A stretch of 13,080 bases of DNA from an uncultured Oscillibacter sp. (GTDB taxonomy: Bacteria > Bacillota > Clostridia > Oscillospirales > Oscillospiraceae), in contig CAJUBX010000067.1 of the NCBI GenBank assembly GCA_910585165.1, positions 1 to 13,080 on the forward strand. Reading direction: 5' to 3'. Under the pieces are notes generated by a model. That model had not been told where the DNA came from, ran no database searches, and saw nothing but the letters and a program-made list of their open reading frames with translations. The stretch's first letter is position 1; the number at the start of each line of letters is the position of its first letter. This document shows positions 1 to 5,862 of the stretch, one piece after another. Both the position numbers and the translations under genes were made by a program.

Positions 1-55
1 CTCCATCACTTCGCGGCAGCGACCCATATCCTTGTGGCAGCCTTACCTACCGGAC
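1..55 (-). ncRNA. Partial M-box-like (Mg2+) riboswitch, 5' portion
   Basis: Read leftward, the leader contains UAGGUAAGGCUGCC at 36-49 and then CGCUGCCGCG at about 11-20. The M-box (ykoK leader) family typically opens with UAGGUGAGGCU, followed a short helix later by CGCUGCCGC, so both the block sequences and their spacing resemble its 5' half. The rest of the aptamer, the switch and the controlled gene lie outside the window. M-box RNAs usually precede Mg2+ transporters such as MgtE or MgtA. The match comes from remembered consensus, not a covariance model. A good promoter sits in the right place just upstream, which supports a transcribed leader. Confidence 0.5.
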
Positions 56-81
56 TTTATGAAGTTTTTCCATACACATCT

Positions 82-110
82 ATATTATGCCTATTTCCTG
101 TTCCTGTCAA
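82..110 (-). promoter_or_regulatory. Sigma-A promoter driving the leftward leader
   Basis: On the minus strand TTGACA (105-110) is followed after exactly 17 bases by TAATAT (82-87). Transcription should start near position 75 and run off the left edge through the M-box-like leader. A short inverted repeat, TCCTG/CAGGA, spans the -35 element; its significance is unknown. Confidence 0.7.
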
Positions 111-249
111 GGGCAGGACGGAAAGCTCCCTTTTAAGATAATGGCTGCTGTGTCTAAACTCCGGCGATTTCACCAGTTTATATTGAATTAGCTATATGCC
201 TATGATAATATATCCGAACCAAGAGCCGGGATTTGAGGTGGTAAATAGA

Positions 250-732
250 ATGATTCATCTGGAAAAAATAAATGGCGAAAATGTCTGGGATATTTTAGCG
301 TTAGAAGTCTCAGACAGTCAGAAAAGTTTTGTTGCCAGCAATGATATCAGTATTATTGAGGCGTATATCGCTATTACATCCAATGGATATGCTTTTCCGT
401 TTGGAATTTTTGAAGGTACTCATCCAGTCGGCTTTGTGATGATCGGTTATGACAAAGATGATTACTGGAAGGATGCACCTGCCATAGCGAACGGGAATTA
501 TAACCTGTGGAGATTGATGATAGATAAGAACTATCAAAAGAGGGGTTATGGGAAACAGGCTGTAGAGCTTGCGTTAAAATTTATCAGAACATTTCCCTGT
601 GGTAAAGCCGATTCCTGTTGGCTGTCATATGAACCAGAAAACACGGCTGCCAAATCGTTGTATGCCTCTTTGGGATTTATAGAGGCCGAAGAAAAAGACG
701 GAGAAGAACAGATTGCCGTATTAAAACTCTAG
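250..732 (+). CDS. GNAT-family N-acetyltransferase
   Basis: A cytoplasmic acetyl-CoA-dependent acetyltransferase of 160 residues, the normal size for a single GNAT domain. The acetyl-CoA pyrophosphate loop is visible as QKRGYG (residues 96-101), within the strand-loop-helix that begins RLMIDKNY. The typical C-terminal motif, ending in SLYASLGF, lies at residues 131-143. The overall pattern resembles BltD/spermine-type or uncharacterised small-molecule acetyltransferases, but the substrate cannot be read from the sequence. I start it at ATG 250 because GAGGTGG (235-241) lies 8 bases upstream; the in-frame ATG at 196 has no comparable site. It is markedly more AT-rich than the genes from 992 onward, which suggests horizontal acquisition. 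No clear terminator follows. Confidence 0.85.
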   Translation: MIHLEKINGENVWDILALEVSDSQKSFVASNDISIIEAYIAITSNGYAFPFGIFEGTHPVGFVMIGYDKDDYWKDAPAIANGNYNLWRLMIDKNYQKRGYGKQAVELALKFIRTFPCGKADSCWLSYEPENTAAKSLYASLGFIEAEEKDGEEQIAVLKL

Positions 733-734
733 GA

Positions 735-884
735 GCCTATTCCAATTTATCGGGCAGTCATACCTTTATGGATATCTGCCTGTCCTGGTGCTTTGACGAA
801 AAATTCAGAAAACAGCGCATCAACAACCCTAATCTGAAAAGAGAGACGGAAAGTCCTTTTTACCGCAAGCGCTGCCGGAGGTAA
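735..884 (+). pseudogene. Unassigned ORF fragment after the GNAT gene
   Basis: Immediately after the GNAT stop another frame stays open to a TAA at 882-884. Its sequence looks protein-like: MDICLSWCFDEKFRKQ starting at the ATG 768, then a Lys/Arg/Asn-rich end. I do not recognise the family. No ribosome-binding site precedes ATG 768, and the open frame extends upstream to 735 and back into the GNAT gene. It could be the C-terminal scrap of a gene truncated when this AT-rich segment was acquired, or a chance ORF. Confidence 0.2.
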
Positions 885-900
885 CCTCCGCCGGTTCCGC

Positions 901-939
901 CAATTTCAAATTGAAGCATAGGGCCGTCTGTGATATTAT
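901..939 (+). promoter_or_regulatory. Promoter for the YdcF-like gene, with overlapping dyad
   Basis: TTGAAG (911-916), 17 bases, then TATTAT (934-939), preceded by TGA and so matching an extended -10. The predicted start is near 946, giving a 45-base leader. The dyad CAATTT-C-AAATTG (901-913) overlaps the -35 element and could be an operator. A small GC hairpin (954-968) lies in the leader. Confidence 0.55.
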
Positions 940-991
940 TAGGGTAGGCATCCGCCGCCGCGGGCGGCAAAAACAAGCAGGAGGAGAAGCC

Positions 992-1660
992 ATGGACCAT
1001 AATCTCAGTCTGGACAGCGGGACTCTCGCGGACGCGCAGACGCTGTACGACTTCCTCTCGGACGTGGAGGAAACCCCGCCTCCCGCCGATATCGTACTGG
1101 CTATGGGAGGAAGCGATCTTGGCGTAGCCGATACGGCCGCCCGCGCCTTTTTTGAAAAGGAGGCCAGGTGGCTGGTCTGCACCGGGGGATTCGGGAAGGA
1201 TACCGGGGGCGTTTTTCCCCAGCCGGAGAGCGTATTGTACGCCAGGCGGTGCGTCGAATTGGGCGTGCCGGAGGAGCGCATTTTGGTGGAGAGCCAATCC
1301 ACAAACTCCGGGGAAAATTTCCGCTTTGCCAAGGCGCTGCTGGAAAGCCGGGGCATCTTTCCCCGCACCGGGGTTGTCGCCAGCAAGCCGTATATGGCGA
1401 AGCGGGCCTGGGCGACCGCCTCCCGGCAGTGGCCGGAGGTGCGCTGGGGCGTGACCTATCAGCGAGCCGGCCTTGGGGAATACCTGGCGCAGCGGGACAA
1501 TCCCATGGAGATTCTCAATCTGATGGTGGGGGACCTCCAGCGCCTGCGGGCCTATGCCGGGAGCTTCCAGGAGCCGGTGGATGTCCCGGAGGAGATCTGG
1601 GCCGCCTATGAGCGCATGGCGGCAAGGGGCTATAACCGGTTTGTGATCCGGGAACCCTGA
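992..1660 (+). CDS. YdcF-like DUF218 domain protein
   Basis: A 222-residue soluble protein of the YdcF/SanA-type DUF218 family. Visible family features are the hydrophobic strand ending in GGS (D33-S41), the CTGGFG turn (63-68), and the ESQSTNSGEN block (100-109), which matches the family's conserved E-x-x-STNT-x-EN motif. E. coli YdcF has a Rossmann-like fold reported to bind S-adenosylmethionine; the cellular role of the family is unsettled. No signal peptide or membrane anchor is present, unlike the SanA/ElyC branch. I chose ATG 992 because AGGAGGAG (979-986) lies 5 bases upstream; the frame is open upstream to 911, but that part overlaps the predicted promoter. It appears monocistronic, and it is the first gene with the GC-rich codon use of the main chromosome. 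Confidence 0.85.
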   Translation: MDHNLSLDSGTLADAQTLYDFLSDVEETPPPADIVLAMGGSDLGVADTAARAFFEKEARWLVCTGGFGKDTGGVFPQPESVLYARRCVELGVPEERILVESQSTNSGENFRFAKALLESRGIFPRTGVVASKPYMAKRAWATASRQWPEVRWGVTYQRAGLGEYLAQRDNPMEILNLMVGDLQRLRAYAGSFQEPVDVPEEIWAAYERMAARGYNRFVIREP

Positions 1661-1691
1661 GCGCCCGCGCCGGGCAGGATTCAAAATCTTC

Positions 1692-1720
1692 TCGACCTTT
1701 TGGGGAACTTATGATATACT
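1692..1720 (+). promoter_or_regulatory. Promoter for the GH13 gene
   Basis: TCGACC (1692-1697), a 17-base spacer, then TATACT (1715-1720). The predicted start is near 1727, leaving a leader of about 59 bases before ATG 1786. The ribosome-binding site AGGAAAGGA is at 1767-1775. Confidence 0.6.
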
Positions 1721-1785
1721 GTACCCGGTATCCCCCAATACACCGATGCACCGATTCACCCCCGCCAGGAAAGGACGGCTGAACC

Positions 1786-3096
1786 ATGTGGGCTGACAAA
1801 AGCGTATTCTATCAGATTTATCCCCTGGGCTTCTGCGGGGCCCCCCGGGAAAACGACGGCGTGACCGTAAACCGCCTCGGCAAAATTGCGGACTGGGCCC
1901 CCCACATTCAAAAGCTGGGGGCCGACGCGGTCTACCTCTCCCCGATTTTTGAAAGCGACCGCCACGGCTACGATACCCGGGACTACCGGAAGGTGGACTG
2001 CCGCCTAGGGACCAACGGGGACTTCGCCCAGGTGGCGCAGGCCCTACACGCCCACGGCATCAAGGTGGTGCTGGACGGCGTGTTCAACCACGTGGGCCGG
2101 GGCTTCTGGGCCTTTAAAGACGTGCAGGAGAAGAAGTGGGACTCCCCTTACAAGGACTGGTTCCACATCAATTTCGACGGCAATTCCAACTACAACGACG
2201 GCTTCTGGTACGAGGGCTGGGAGGGCCACTTCGAGCTTGTGAAGCTGAACCTCCGCAACGGCGCGGTGGCGGACTACCTGCTGGAGTGCGTAAAGTTCTG
2301 GGTGGACGAGTTCGATATCGACGGCCTCCGGCTGGACGTGGCCTACTGCCTGGATGTGGACTTCCTCCGCCGCCTCCGCGCCTTTACCGAGGGACTGAAG
2401 CCGGAGTTCTTCCTGGTGGGGGAGACCCTCCACGGGGACTACAACCGCTGGGTGGGGGACGGCCTGCTCCACAGCTGCACCAACTACGAGTGCTACAAGG
2501 GCCTCTACTCCAGCCTGAACTCCATGAATCTCTTTGAAATCGTCCACAGCCTCAAGCGCCAGTTCGGCCCGGAGCCCTGGACCCTCTACAAGGGAAAACA
2601 CCTCCTCTGCTTCGCCGACAACCACGACGTAACCCGGGCCGCCAGCATTCTGACAAATCCGGCCCACCTGCCTTTGATTTACGGCCTGGTCTTCGGCATG
2701 CCTGGCATCCCCTGCCTGTATTACGGCAGCGAGTGGGGCGCCCTGGGGGAGAAATCCCAGGGGGACGACGCCCTCCGCCCCGCCTTCGACGCGCCGGAGT
2801 GGAACGGCCTGACGGACCAAATCGCCGCCATGGCAAGGGCCCGCCGGGAGAGCGATGCGCTATGCTATGGCGATTTCAAGGACCTGGTCCTGACCAACCA
2901 CCAGACCGTCTTCCAGCGGCGGACGGACAGCGAGCGGGTGCTGGTGGCAGTGAACGCCTCCGGCGCGCCCTATACCGCCCACTTCAACGCGGGCTGCGGC
3001 CGGGCGGTGGACCTGATTACCGGAGCGCCCCACGACTTCGGCGGCGGCAGCGAGCTGCCCCCTTACAGCGTGGCCTTCTGGAAGTGCGAGCGGTAA
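1786..3096 (+). CDS. Alpha-amylase family glycoside hydrolase (GH13)
   Basis: A 436-residue retaining alpha-glucan hydrolase or transglycosylase. All four classical GH13 regions are visible: region I DGVFNH (97-102), region II GLRLDVA (180-186) with nucleophile D184, region III GE with acid/base E213, and region IV ADNHD (277-281) with D281. The N-terminal SVFYQIYPLGF opens the TIM barrel directly, so there is no N-terminal CBM34-type domain as in neopullulanases and no carbohydrate-binding module. The last ~80 residues fit a short C-terminal beta domain. With no signal peptide it should act in the cytoplasm, probably on imported maltodextrins. The exact specificity (maltodextrin glucosidase, cyclomaltodextrinase-like or other) cannot be fixed. 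No sugar transporter or regulator gene is adjacent, and it ends at a terminator shared with the convergent regulator. Confidence 0.92.
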   Translation: MWADKSVFYQIYPLGFCGAPRENDGVTVNRLGKIADWAPHIQKLGADAVYLSPIFESDRHGYDTRDYRKVDCRLGTNGDFAQVAQALHAHGIKVVLDGVFNHVGRGFWAFKDVQEKKWDSPYKDWFHINFDGNSNYNDGFWYEGWEGHFELVKLNLRNGAVADYLLECVKFWVDEFDIDGLRLDVAYCLDVDFLRRLRAFTEGLKPEFFLVGETLHGDYNRWVGDGLLHSCTNYECYKGLYSSLNSMNLFEIVHSLKRQFGPEPWTLYKGKHLLCFADNHDVTRAASILTNPAHLPLIYGLVFGMPGIPCLYYGSEWGALGEKSQGDDALRPAFDAPEWNGLTDQIAAMARARRESDALCYGDFKDLVLTNHQTVFQRRTDSERVLVAVNASGAPYTAHFNAGCGRAVDLITGAPHDFGGGSELPPYSVAFWKCER

Positions 3097-3149
3097 GCCG
3101 CCGCGCTCCGCCCGCCTTTGGCCCTTCCCCAAAATCCAATACCTGCTCA

Positions 3150-3173
3150 AAAGCCCCCGTCGCCGGGGGCTTT
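3150..3173. terminator. Bidirectional intrinsic terminator
   Basis: AAAGCCCCCG (3150-3159) pairs perfectly with CGGGGGCTTT (3164-3173) around a 4-base loop. Rightward transcripts get a short U run (UUUCCC) and leftward transcripts UUUU, so it can end both the GH13 gene and the Crp/Fnr-family gene, whose stop codon is 3 bases away. Confidence 0.85.
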
Positions 3174-3175
3174 CC

Positions 3176-3871
3176 CTATTCCAGAGCGCTCCAGGCGCTT
3201 CGCCCCTTCCCGGCGGAGAGAAGGGTGAACTCGTTCTTTCGAAACCGGATCAGCCCCTCCGCCTCCATCCGGCTCAGCTCGTGGGACAGGGCGCTGCGGT
3301 TGACGCAGAGAAAAGCCGCCAGCTCCTCCCGGGAAAAGGGGATGCGGAAGGTGTGGGTCCCCCGCCGCTCCGCCTGCATGGTGAGATACACCAGCACCCG
3401 GTCCCGGAGGCCCCGCTGGGCCAGAATCGCCAGGCGGTAATGCTTGCGGAGGCTGTCGTCGGAGAGGATGGTCAGCAGATTCCGCCAAAGGACCTCCCGC
3501 GCCTCCCCGGATACCGCCCCCGGCTTTAGCAGCAGCTCCGCCGGAAACCGGAGGACCCGGAGCTCCCCGGCGGCGGCGGCATAGTAGGGCGAGCGGCGGC
3601 TCCGGGTGCAGACCAGGTCCGTCCCCAGGGTATAGCCGGGCCCCAGCGCCTCCATCAGGCTGCTGGCCCCGTCGGAAAAAATCTGGGAAATCTGAACCTT
3701 CCCCCGGAGGACCACGGCAAACCAATCCACCCGGTCCCCCGGGGCGATGAGAACGGACTGCTTTTCAAACTCCCGGAGCCTTCCCCGGGGCAGGATTTCC
3801 CTCTCCAGCGTCTCCGGCGGCAGGCCCCGGAACAGCCGGCATTCGTCTAATGCAGACAGCGGCGCGTCCAT
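3176..3871 (-). CDS. Crp/Fnr-family transcriptional regulator, divergent from moa-mod operon
   Basis: A 231-residue regulator with an N-terminal cyclic-nucleotide-binding-type beta barrel (about 10-125), a dimerisation helix (about 125-160) and a C-terminal winged helix (about 176-218). The HTH reads FSREELAAFLCVNRSALS, with recognition helix 191-202. The cAMP-pocket signature (G-E-L with R-T/S) is not evident in the LGPGYTLGTDL region. The Fnr N-terminal cysteine cluster is also missing (only C11 near the N-terminus). The effector is therefore probably neither cAMP nor an Fnr-type iron-sulfur cluster. Recognition-helix residues differ from Crp and Fnr, implying another operator sequence. Divergence from moaA and the dyad between them make it the likely controller of the molybdenum operon, and possibly of itself. 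A GAGGGGAG ribosome-binding site precedes the ATG. Confidence 0.88.
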   Translation of the reverse strand: MDAPLSALDECRLFRGLPPETLEREILPRGRLREFEKQSVLIAPGDRVDWFAVVLRGKVQISQIFSDGASSLMEALGPGYTLGTDLVCTRSRRSPYYAAAAGELRVLRFPAELLLKPGAVSGEAREVLWRNLLTILSDDSLRKHYRLAILAQRGLRDRVLVYLTMQAERRGTHTFRIPFSREELAAFLCVNRSALSHELSRMEAEGLIRFRKNEFTLLSAGKGRSAWSALE

Positions 3872-3912
3872 AGGCGGTCTCCCCTCTCTTTCAAATCTGG
3901 GTTCCTGGAAAA

Positions 3913-3940
3913 ATTATACCACAAAAAGTTGTTGCGGCAA
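3913..3940 (-). promoter_or_regulatory. Promoter of the Crp/Fnr-family gene
   Basis: On the minus strand TATAAT (3913-3918) is preceded by TGG, an extended -10 element. TTGCCG (3935-3940) lies 16 bases upstream as a moderate -35. That -35 falls inside the 13-bp dyad at 3930-3942, so occupancy of the dyad should block this promoter. Confidence 0.6.
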
Positions 3941-3942
3941 CA
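3930..3942. promoter_or_regulatory. Perfect 13-bp dyad, putative operator of the Crp/Fnr-family regulator
   Basis: TGTTGC-G-GCAACA is perfectly symmetric about position 3936, and the flanks are partly symmetric too (AAA at 3923-3925 against TTT at 3947-3949). It lies between the divergent regulator and moaA. Its centre is about 40 bases upstream of the predicted moaA start and overlaps the regulator's -35. The half-site differs from Crp (TGTGA) and Fnr (TTGAT), in line with the unusual recognition helix. Assignment to this regulator is inference. Confidence 0.55.
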
Positions 3943-3963
3943 TCAATTTACCGGAGCCCCCGG

Positions 3964-3969
3964 TATAAT
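3964..3969 (+). promoter_or_regulatory. moaA operon promoter (-10 only), likely activator-dependent
   Basis: A consensus TATAAT at 3964-3969 places the start near 3976, with a leader of about 27 bases containing AAAGGAGG (3987-3994). The -35 position (3941-3946) reads CATCAA, a poor match, and the operator dyad lies against it. A 5-bp inverted repeat, ACCGG/CCGGT (3950-3964), fills the spacer. The leader is too short for a molybdenum-cofactor riboswitch. Confidence 0.6.
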
Positions 3970-4002
3970 GGGAAAAAACCGCCGGGAAAGGAGGAAGCCG
4001 CC

Positions 4003-4941
4003 ATGGAAGACCGTCACGCCCGGCCCATCACCTATCTGCGCCTCTCCGTCACGGACCTCTGCTCCCTCCGCTGCCGGTACTGCATGCCCGCCGGAGGGGT
4101 CCCCAAGCGGGACCGCCGGGACCTGTGCTCCGTGGAGGAGCTGGTGGAAACCGCCCGGGCTGCGGCGGACTGCGGAATCCGCAAGGTCCGCCTTACCGGG
4201 GGAGAGCCCCTGGTCCGCCGGGGCATTCTGGATATCTGCCGGGGCGTGGCCGCCATTTCCGGGGTGGAGGAGCTGTGCCTCACCACCAACGGCCTGGCCC
4301 TTTCGCAGCTGGCCGGACCCCTCCGGGAGGCCGGAGTGGATCGGCTGAACGTCAGCCTGGATACCCTCCGGCCGGAGCGCTACGCCTACATGACCCGTGG
4401 CGGGCGGCTGGAGGACGTGTTCCGCGGCCTGGAGGCCGCGGCGGAGGCGGGCTTTTCCGGGACAAAGCTGAACGTGGTTTTGATGAAGGGCTTCAACGAA
4501 GACGAGATTCCCGGTTTCGTAGACCTGGCCCGGCGGTATCCCCTGGAAATCCGGTTCATCGAGCTCATGCCCATCGGCCAGGGCGAAGCGGCGGAATTCC
4601 TCCCGGCGGAGGCGGTGCTGGAGGCCTGCCCGGACCTCCTCCCCGCCGGGGACTCCGGCGTGGCCCGCCGCTACCGCTCCCCCGGCGGACTGGGAACCGT
4701 GGGGCTGATCGCGCCCATGAGCCATTGCTTCTGCCAAAGCTGCGACCGCATCCGGGTGACGGCGGACGGGAAGCTGAAGCCCTGCCTCCACTCGGACCAG
4801 GAAATTCCCCTCCGGGGACTCCGGGGCGAGGCCCTGCGCCGGGTCATCCGGGACGGAATCGCCGCCAAGCCCCGGCGGCACCATATGAACGAAACCGGCC
4901 ATAGCGGGGCGGGCCGGAATATGCATCAGATTGGAGGCTGA
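4003..4941 (+). CDS. moaA: GTP 3',8-cyclase MoaA (radical SAM)
   Basis: Catalyses the first step of molybdopterin synthesis, the radical-SAM conversion of GTP to 3',8-cyclo-7,8-dihydro-GTP, in the cytoplasm. The N-terminal cluster motif is C20-x3-C24-x2-C27 (DLCSLRCRYC), followed by the SAM-contact motif GGEP at 66-69. The C-terminal GTP-side [4Fe-4S] cluster is C244-x2-C247-x13-C261. The protein ends in the conserved Gly-Gly (QIGG). At 312 residues it is close to the family length. AAAGGAGG (3987-3994) is 8 bases from ATG 4003. It is the first gene of the operon; moaC begins 4 bases after its stop, with its ribosome-binding site inside the moaA end. Confidence 0.97.
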   Translation: MEDRHARPITYLRLSVTDLCSLRCRYCMPAGGVPKRDRRDLCSVEELVETARAAADCGIRKVRLTGGEPLVRRGILDICRGVAAISGVEELCLTTNGLALSQLAGPLREAGVDRLNVSLDTLRPERYAYMTRGGRLEDVFRGLEAAAEAGFSGTKLNVVLMKGFNEDEIPGFVDLARRYPLEIRFIELMPIGQGEAAEFLPAEAVLEACPDLLPAGDSGVARRYRSPGGLGTVGLIAPMSHCFCQSCDRIRVTADGKLKPCLHSDQEIPLRGLRGEALRRVIRDGIAAKPRRHHMNETGHSGAGRNMHQIGG

Positions 4942-4945
4942 ACCC

Positions 4946-5416
4946 ATGGAACTGACCCATATCAACGAACAGGGGCGGGCCCGCATGGTGGATGTGACAG
5001 AGAAGGCCCTCTCCTTCCGCCAGGCCGAGGCCGAGGGCCGGGTCCGCATGACCCCGGAAACGGCGGAGCTCATCCGCACCGGCGGAGCCCCGAAGGGGGA
5101 CGTGCTGGCGGTGGCCCAGGTGGCGGGCATTCTGGCCGCCAAGCGGACCCACGAGCTGATTCCCATGTGCCATCCCCTGCTCCTGACGGCGGTGGACATC
5201 TCCTTCACCCTGGAGGAAGCCGCCGTCTATATTCGGTCCAAGGTGAAGTGCAGGGGGGAGACCGGCGTGGAAATGGAGGCCCTGACGGCGGTCTCCGCCG
5301 CCGCGCTGACGGTTTACGACATGTGCAAGGCCGTCCAGCGGGACATGGAAATCTGCGATATCCGCCTCTGCCGCAAGAGCGGCGGCAAGAGCGGCGATTA
5401 CGTAAAGGAGTGGTGA
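4946..5416 (+). CDS. moaC: Cyclic pyranopterin monophosphate synthase MoaC
   Basis: Converts the MoaA product into cyclic pyranopterin monophosphate. The 156-residue length is typical. Residues matching the E. coli MoaC active site are all visible: K50 (APKGD), H76 in IPMCHP, E109 and E111 in VEMEAL, and D125 and K128 in YDMCK. The family C-terminal KSGGKSG is also present. I start at ATG 4946 because GGAGG (4933-4937) lies 8 bases upstream; the frame is open five codons further, but only from a TTG inside moaA. It overlaps or abuts the following MOSC gene, which implies translational coupling. Confidence 0.97.
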   Translation: MELTHINEQGRARMVDVTEKALSFRQAEAEGRVRMTPETAELIRTGGAPKGDVLAVAQVAGILAAKRTHELIPMCHPLLLTAVDISFTLEEAAVYIRSKVKCRGETGVEMEALTAVSAAALTVYDMCKAVQRDMEICDIRLCRKSGGKSGDYVKEW

Positions 5417-5418
5417 GC

Positions 5419-5862
5419 GTGGCCCAGGTGGCATCCGTCAACATCAGCGAAGAAAAGGGCACCGTCAAGCACGAGGTCCCGGAAATCCGGCTCCGGCTCC
5501 GCCACGGCATCGTGGGCGACGCCCACGCCGGGGACTGGCACCGTCAGATTTCTCTCCTGGCGGAGGAGAGCGTGGATAAGATACGCCCCCTTCTCCCCGG
5601 GCTCCGGCCGGGAGCCTTCGCGGAGAACATCAGCACCCGGGGGCTGGAGCTGAAAACCCTTCCCGTTGGGACCCTCCTCCGACTGGGGGAGGCGGTGGTG
5701 GAGGTCACCCAGATCGGCAAGCAGTGTCACGGCGGCTGCGAGATTCAAAAGCGCACCGGGCAGTGCGTCATGCCCGCCGAGGGCATTTTCGCCGTGGTGG
5801 TGAAAGAGGGAACCGTCCGCAAGGGGGACCCCATCGAGGTTTTAAAGGAGGCGGAGTCATGA
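5419..5862 (+). CDS. MOSC domain protein
   Basis: A stand-alone MOSC (Moco sulfurase C-terminal) domain of 147 residues. The family's key cysteine is visible as C103 in QIGKQCHGGC, with a second at C107, followed by CVMPAEGIFA and the closing KGDPIEVL strand. MOSC domains bind the molybdenum cofactor and handle sulfur in sulfurases and in YiiM/YuaD-type proteins. Single-domain versions next to moaC are common in clostridia, but their exact reaction is not established. I chose GTG 5419, 8 bases from AAGGAG (5405-5410). GTG 5413 is also in frame but sits only 2 bases from it and overlaps the moaC stop. The 3' end overlaps the next gene as ATGA. Confidence 0.9.
   Translation: MAQVASVNISEEKGTVKHEVPEIRLRLRHGIVGDAHAGDWHRQISLLAEESVDKIRPLLPGLRPGAFAENISTRGLELKTLPVGTLLRLGEAVVEVTQIGKQCHGGCEIQKRTGQCVMPAEGIFAVVVKEGTVRKGDPIEVLKEAES

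Noticed and set aside
196..249. Upstream ATG giving an 18-residue N-terminal extension of the GNAT protein
   Set aside because: No ribosome-binding site precedes 196, whereas GAGGTGG lies 8 bases before ATG 250; the extension is not needed for the fold.
1663..1675. GCCCG-CGC-CGGGC hairpin after the YdcF-like gene as a terminator
   Set aside because: The stem is only 5 bp with a 3-base loop and no U tract follows; such repeats are frequent by chance in this GC-rich sequence.
3976..4002. Possible molybdenum-cofactor riboswitch upstream of moaA
   Set aside because: The predicted leader is only about 27 bases and the whole divergent gap is 131 bases, holding promoters and a dyad; there is no room for the multi-helix aptamer.
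3943..5208. Long leftward open frame opposite moaA and moaC
   Set aside because: The sense frame has complete MoaA and MoaC catalytic motifs; the antisense translation shows no family features and has no credible start site.
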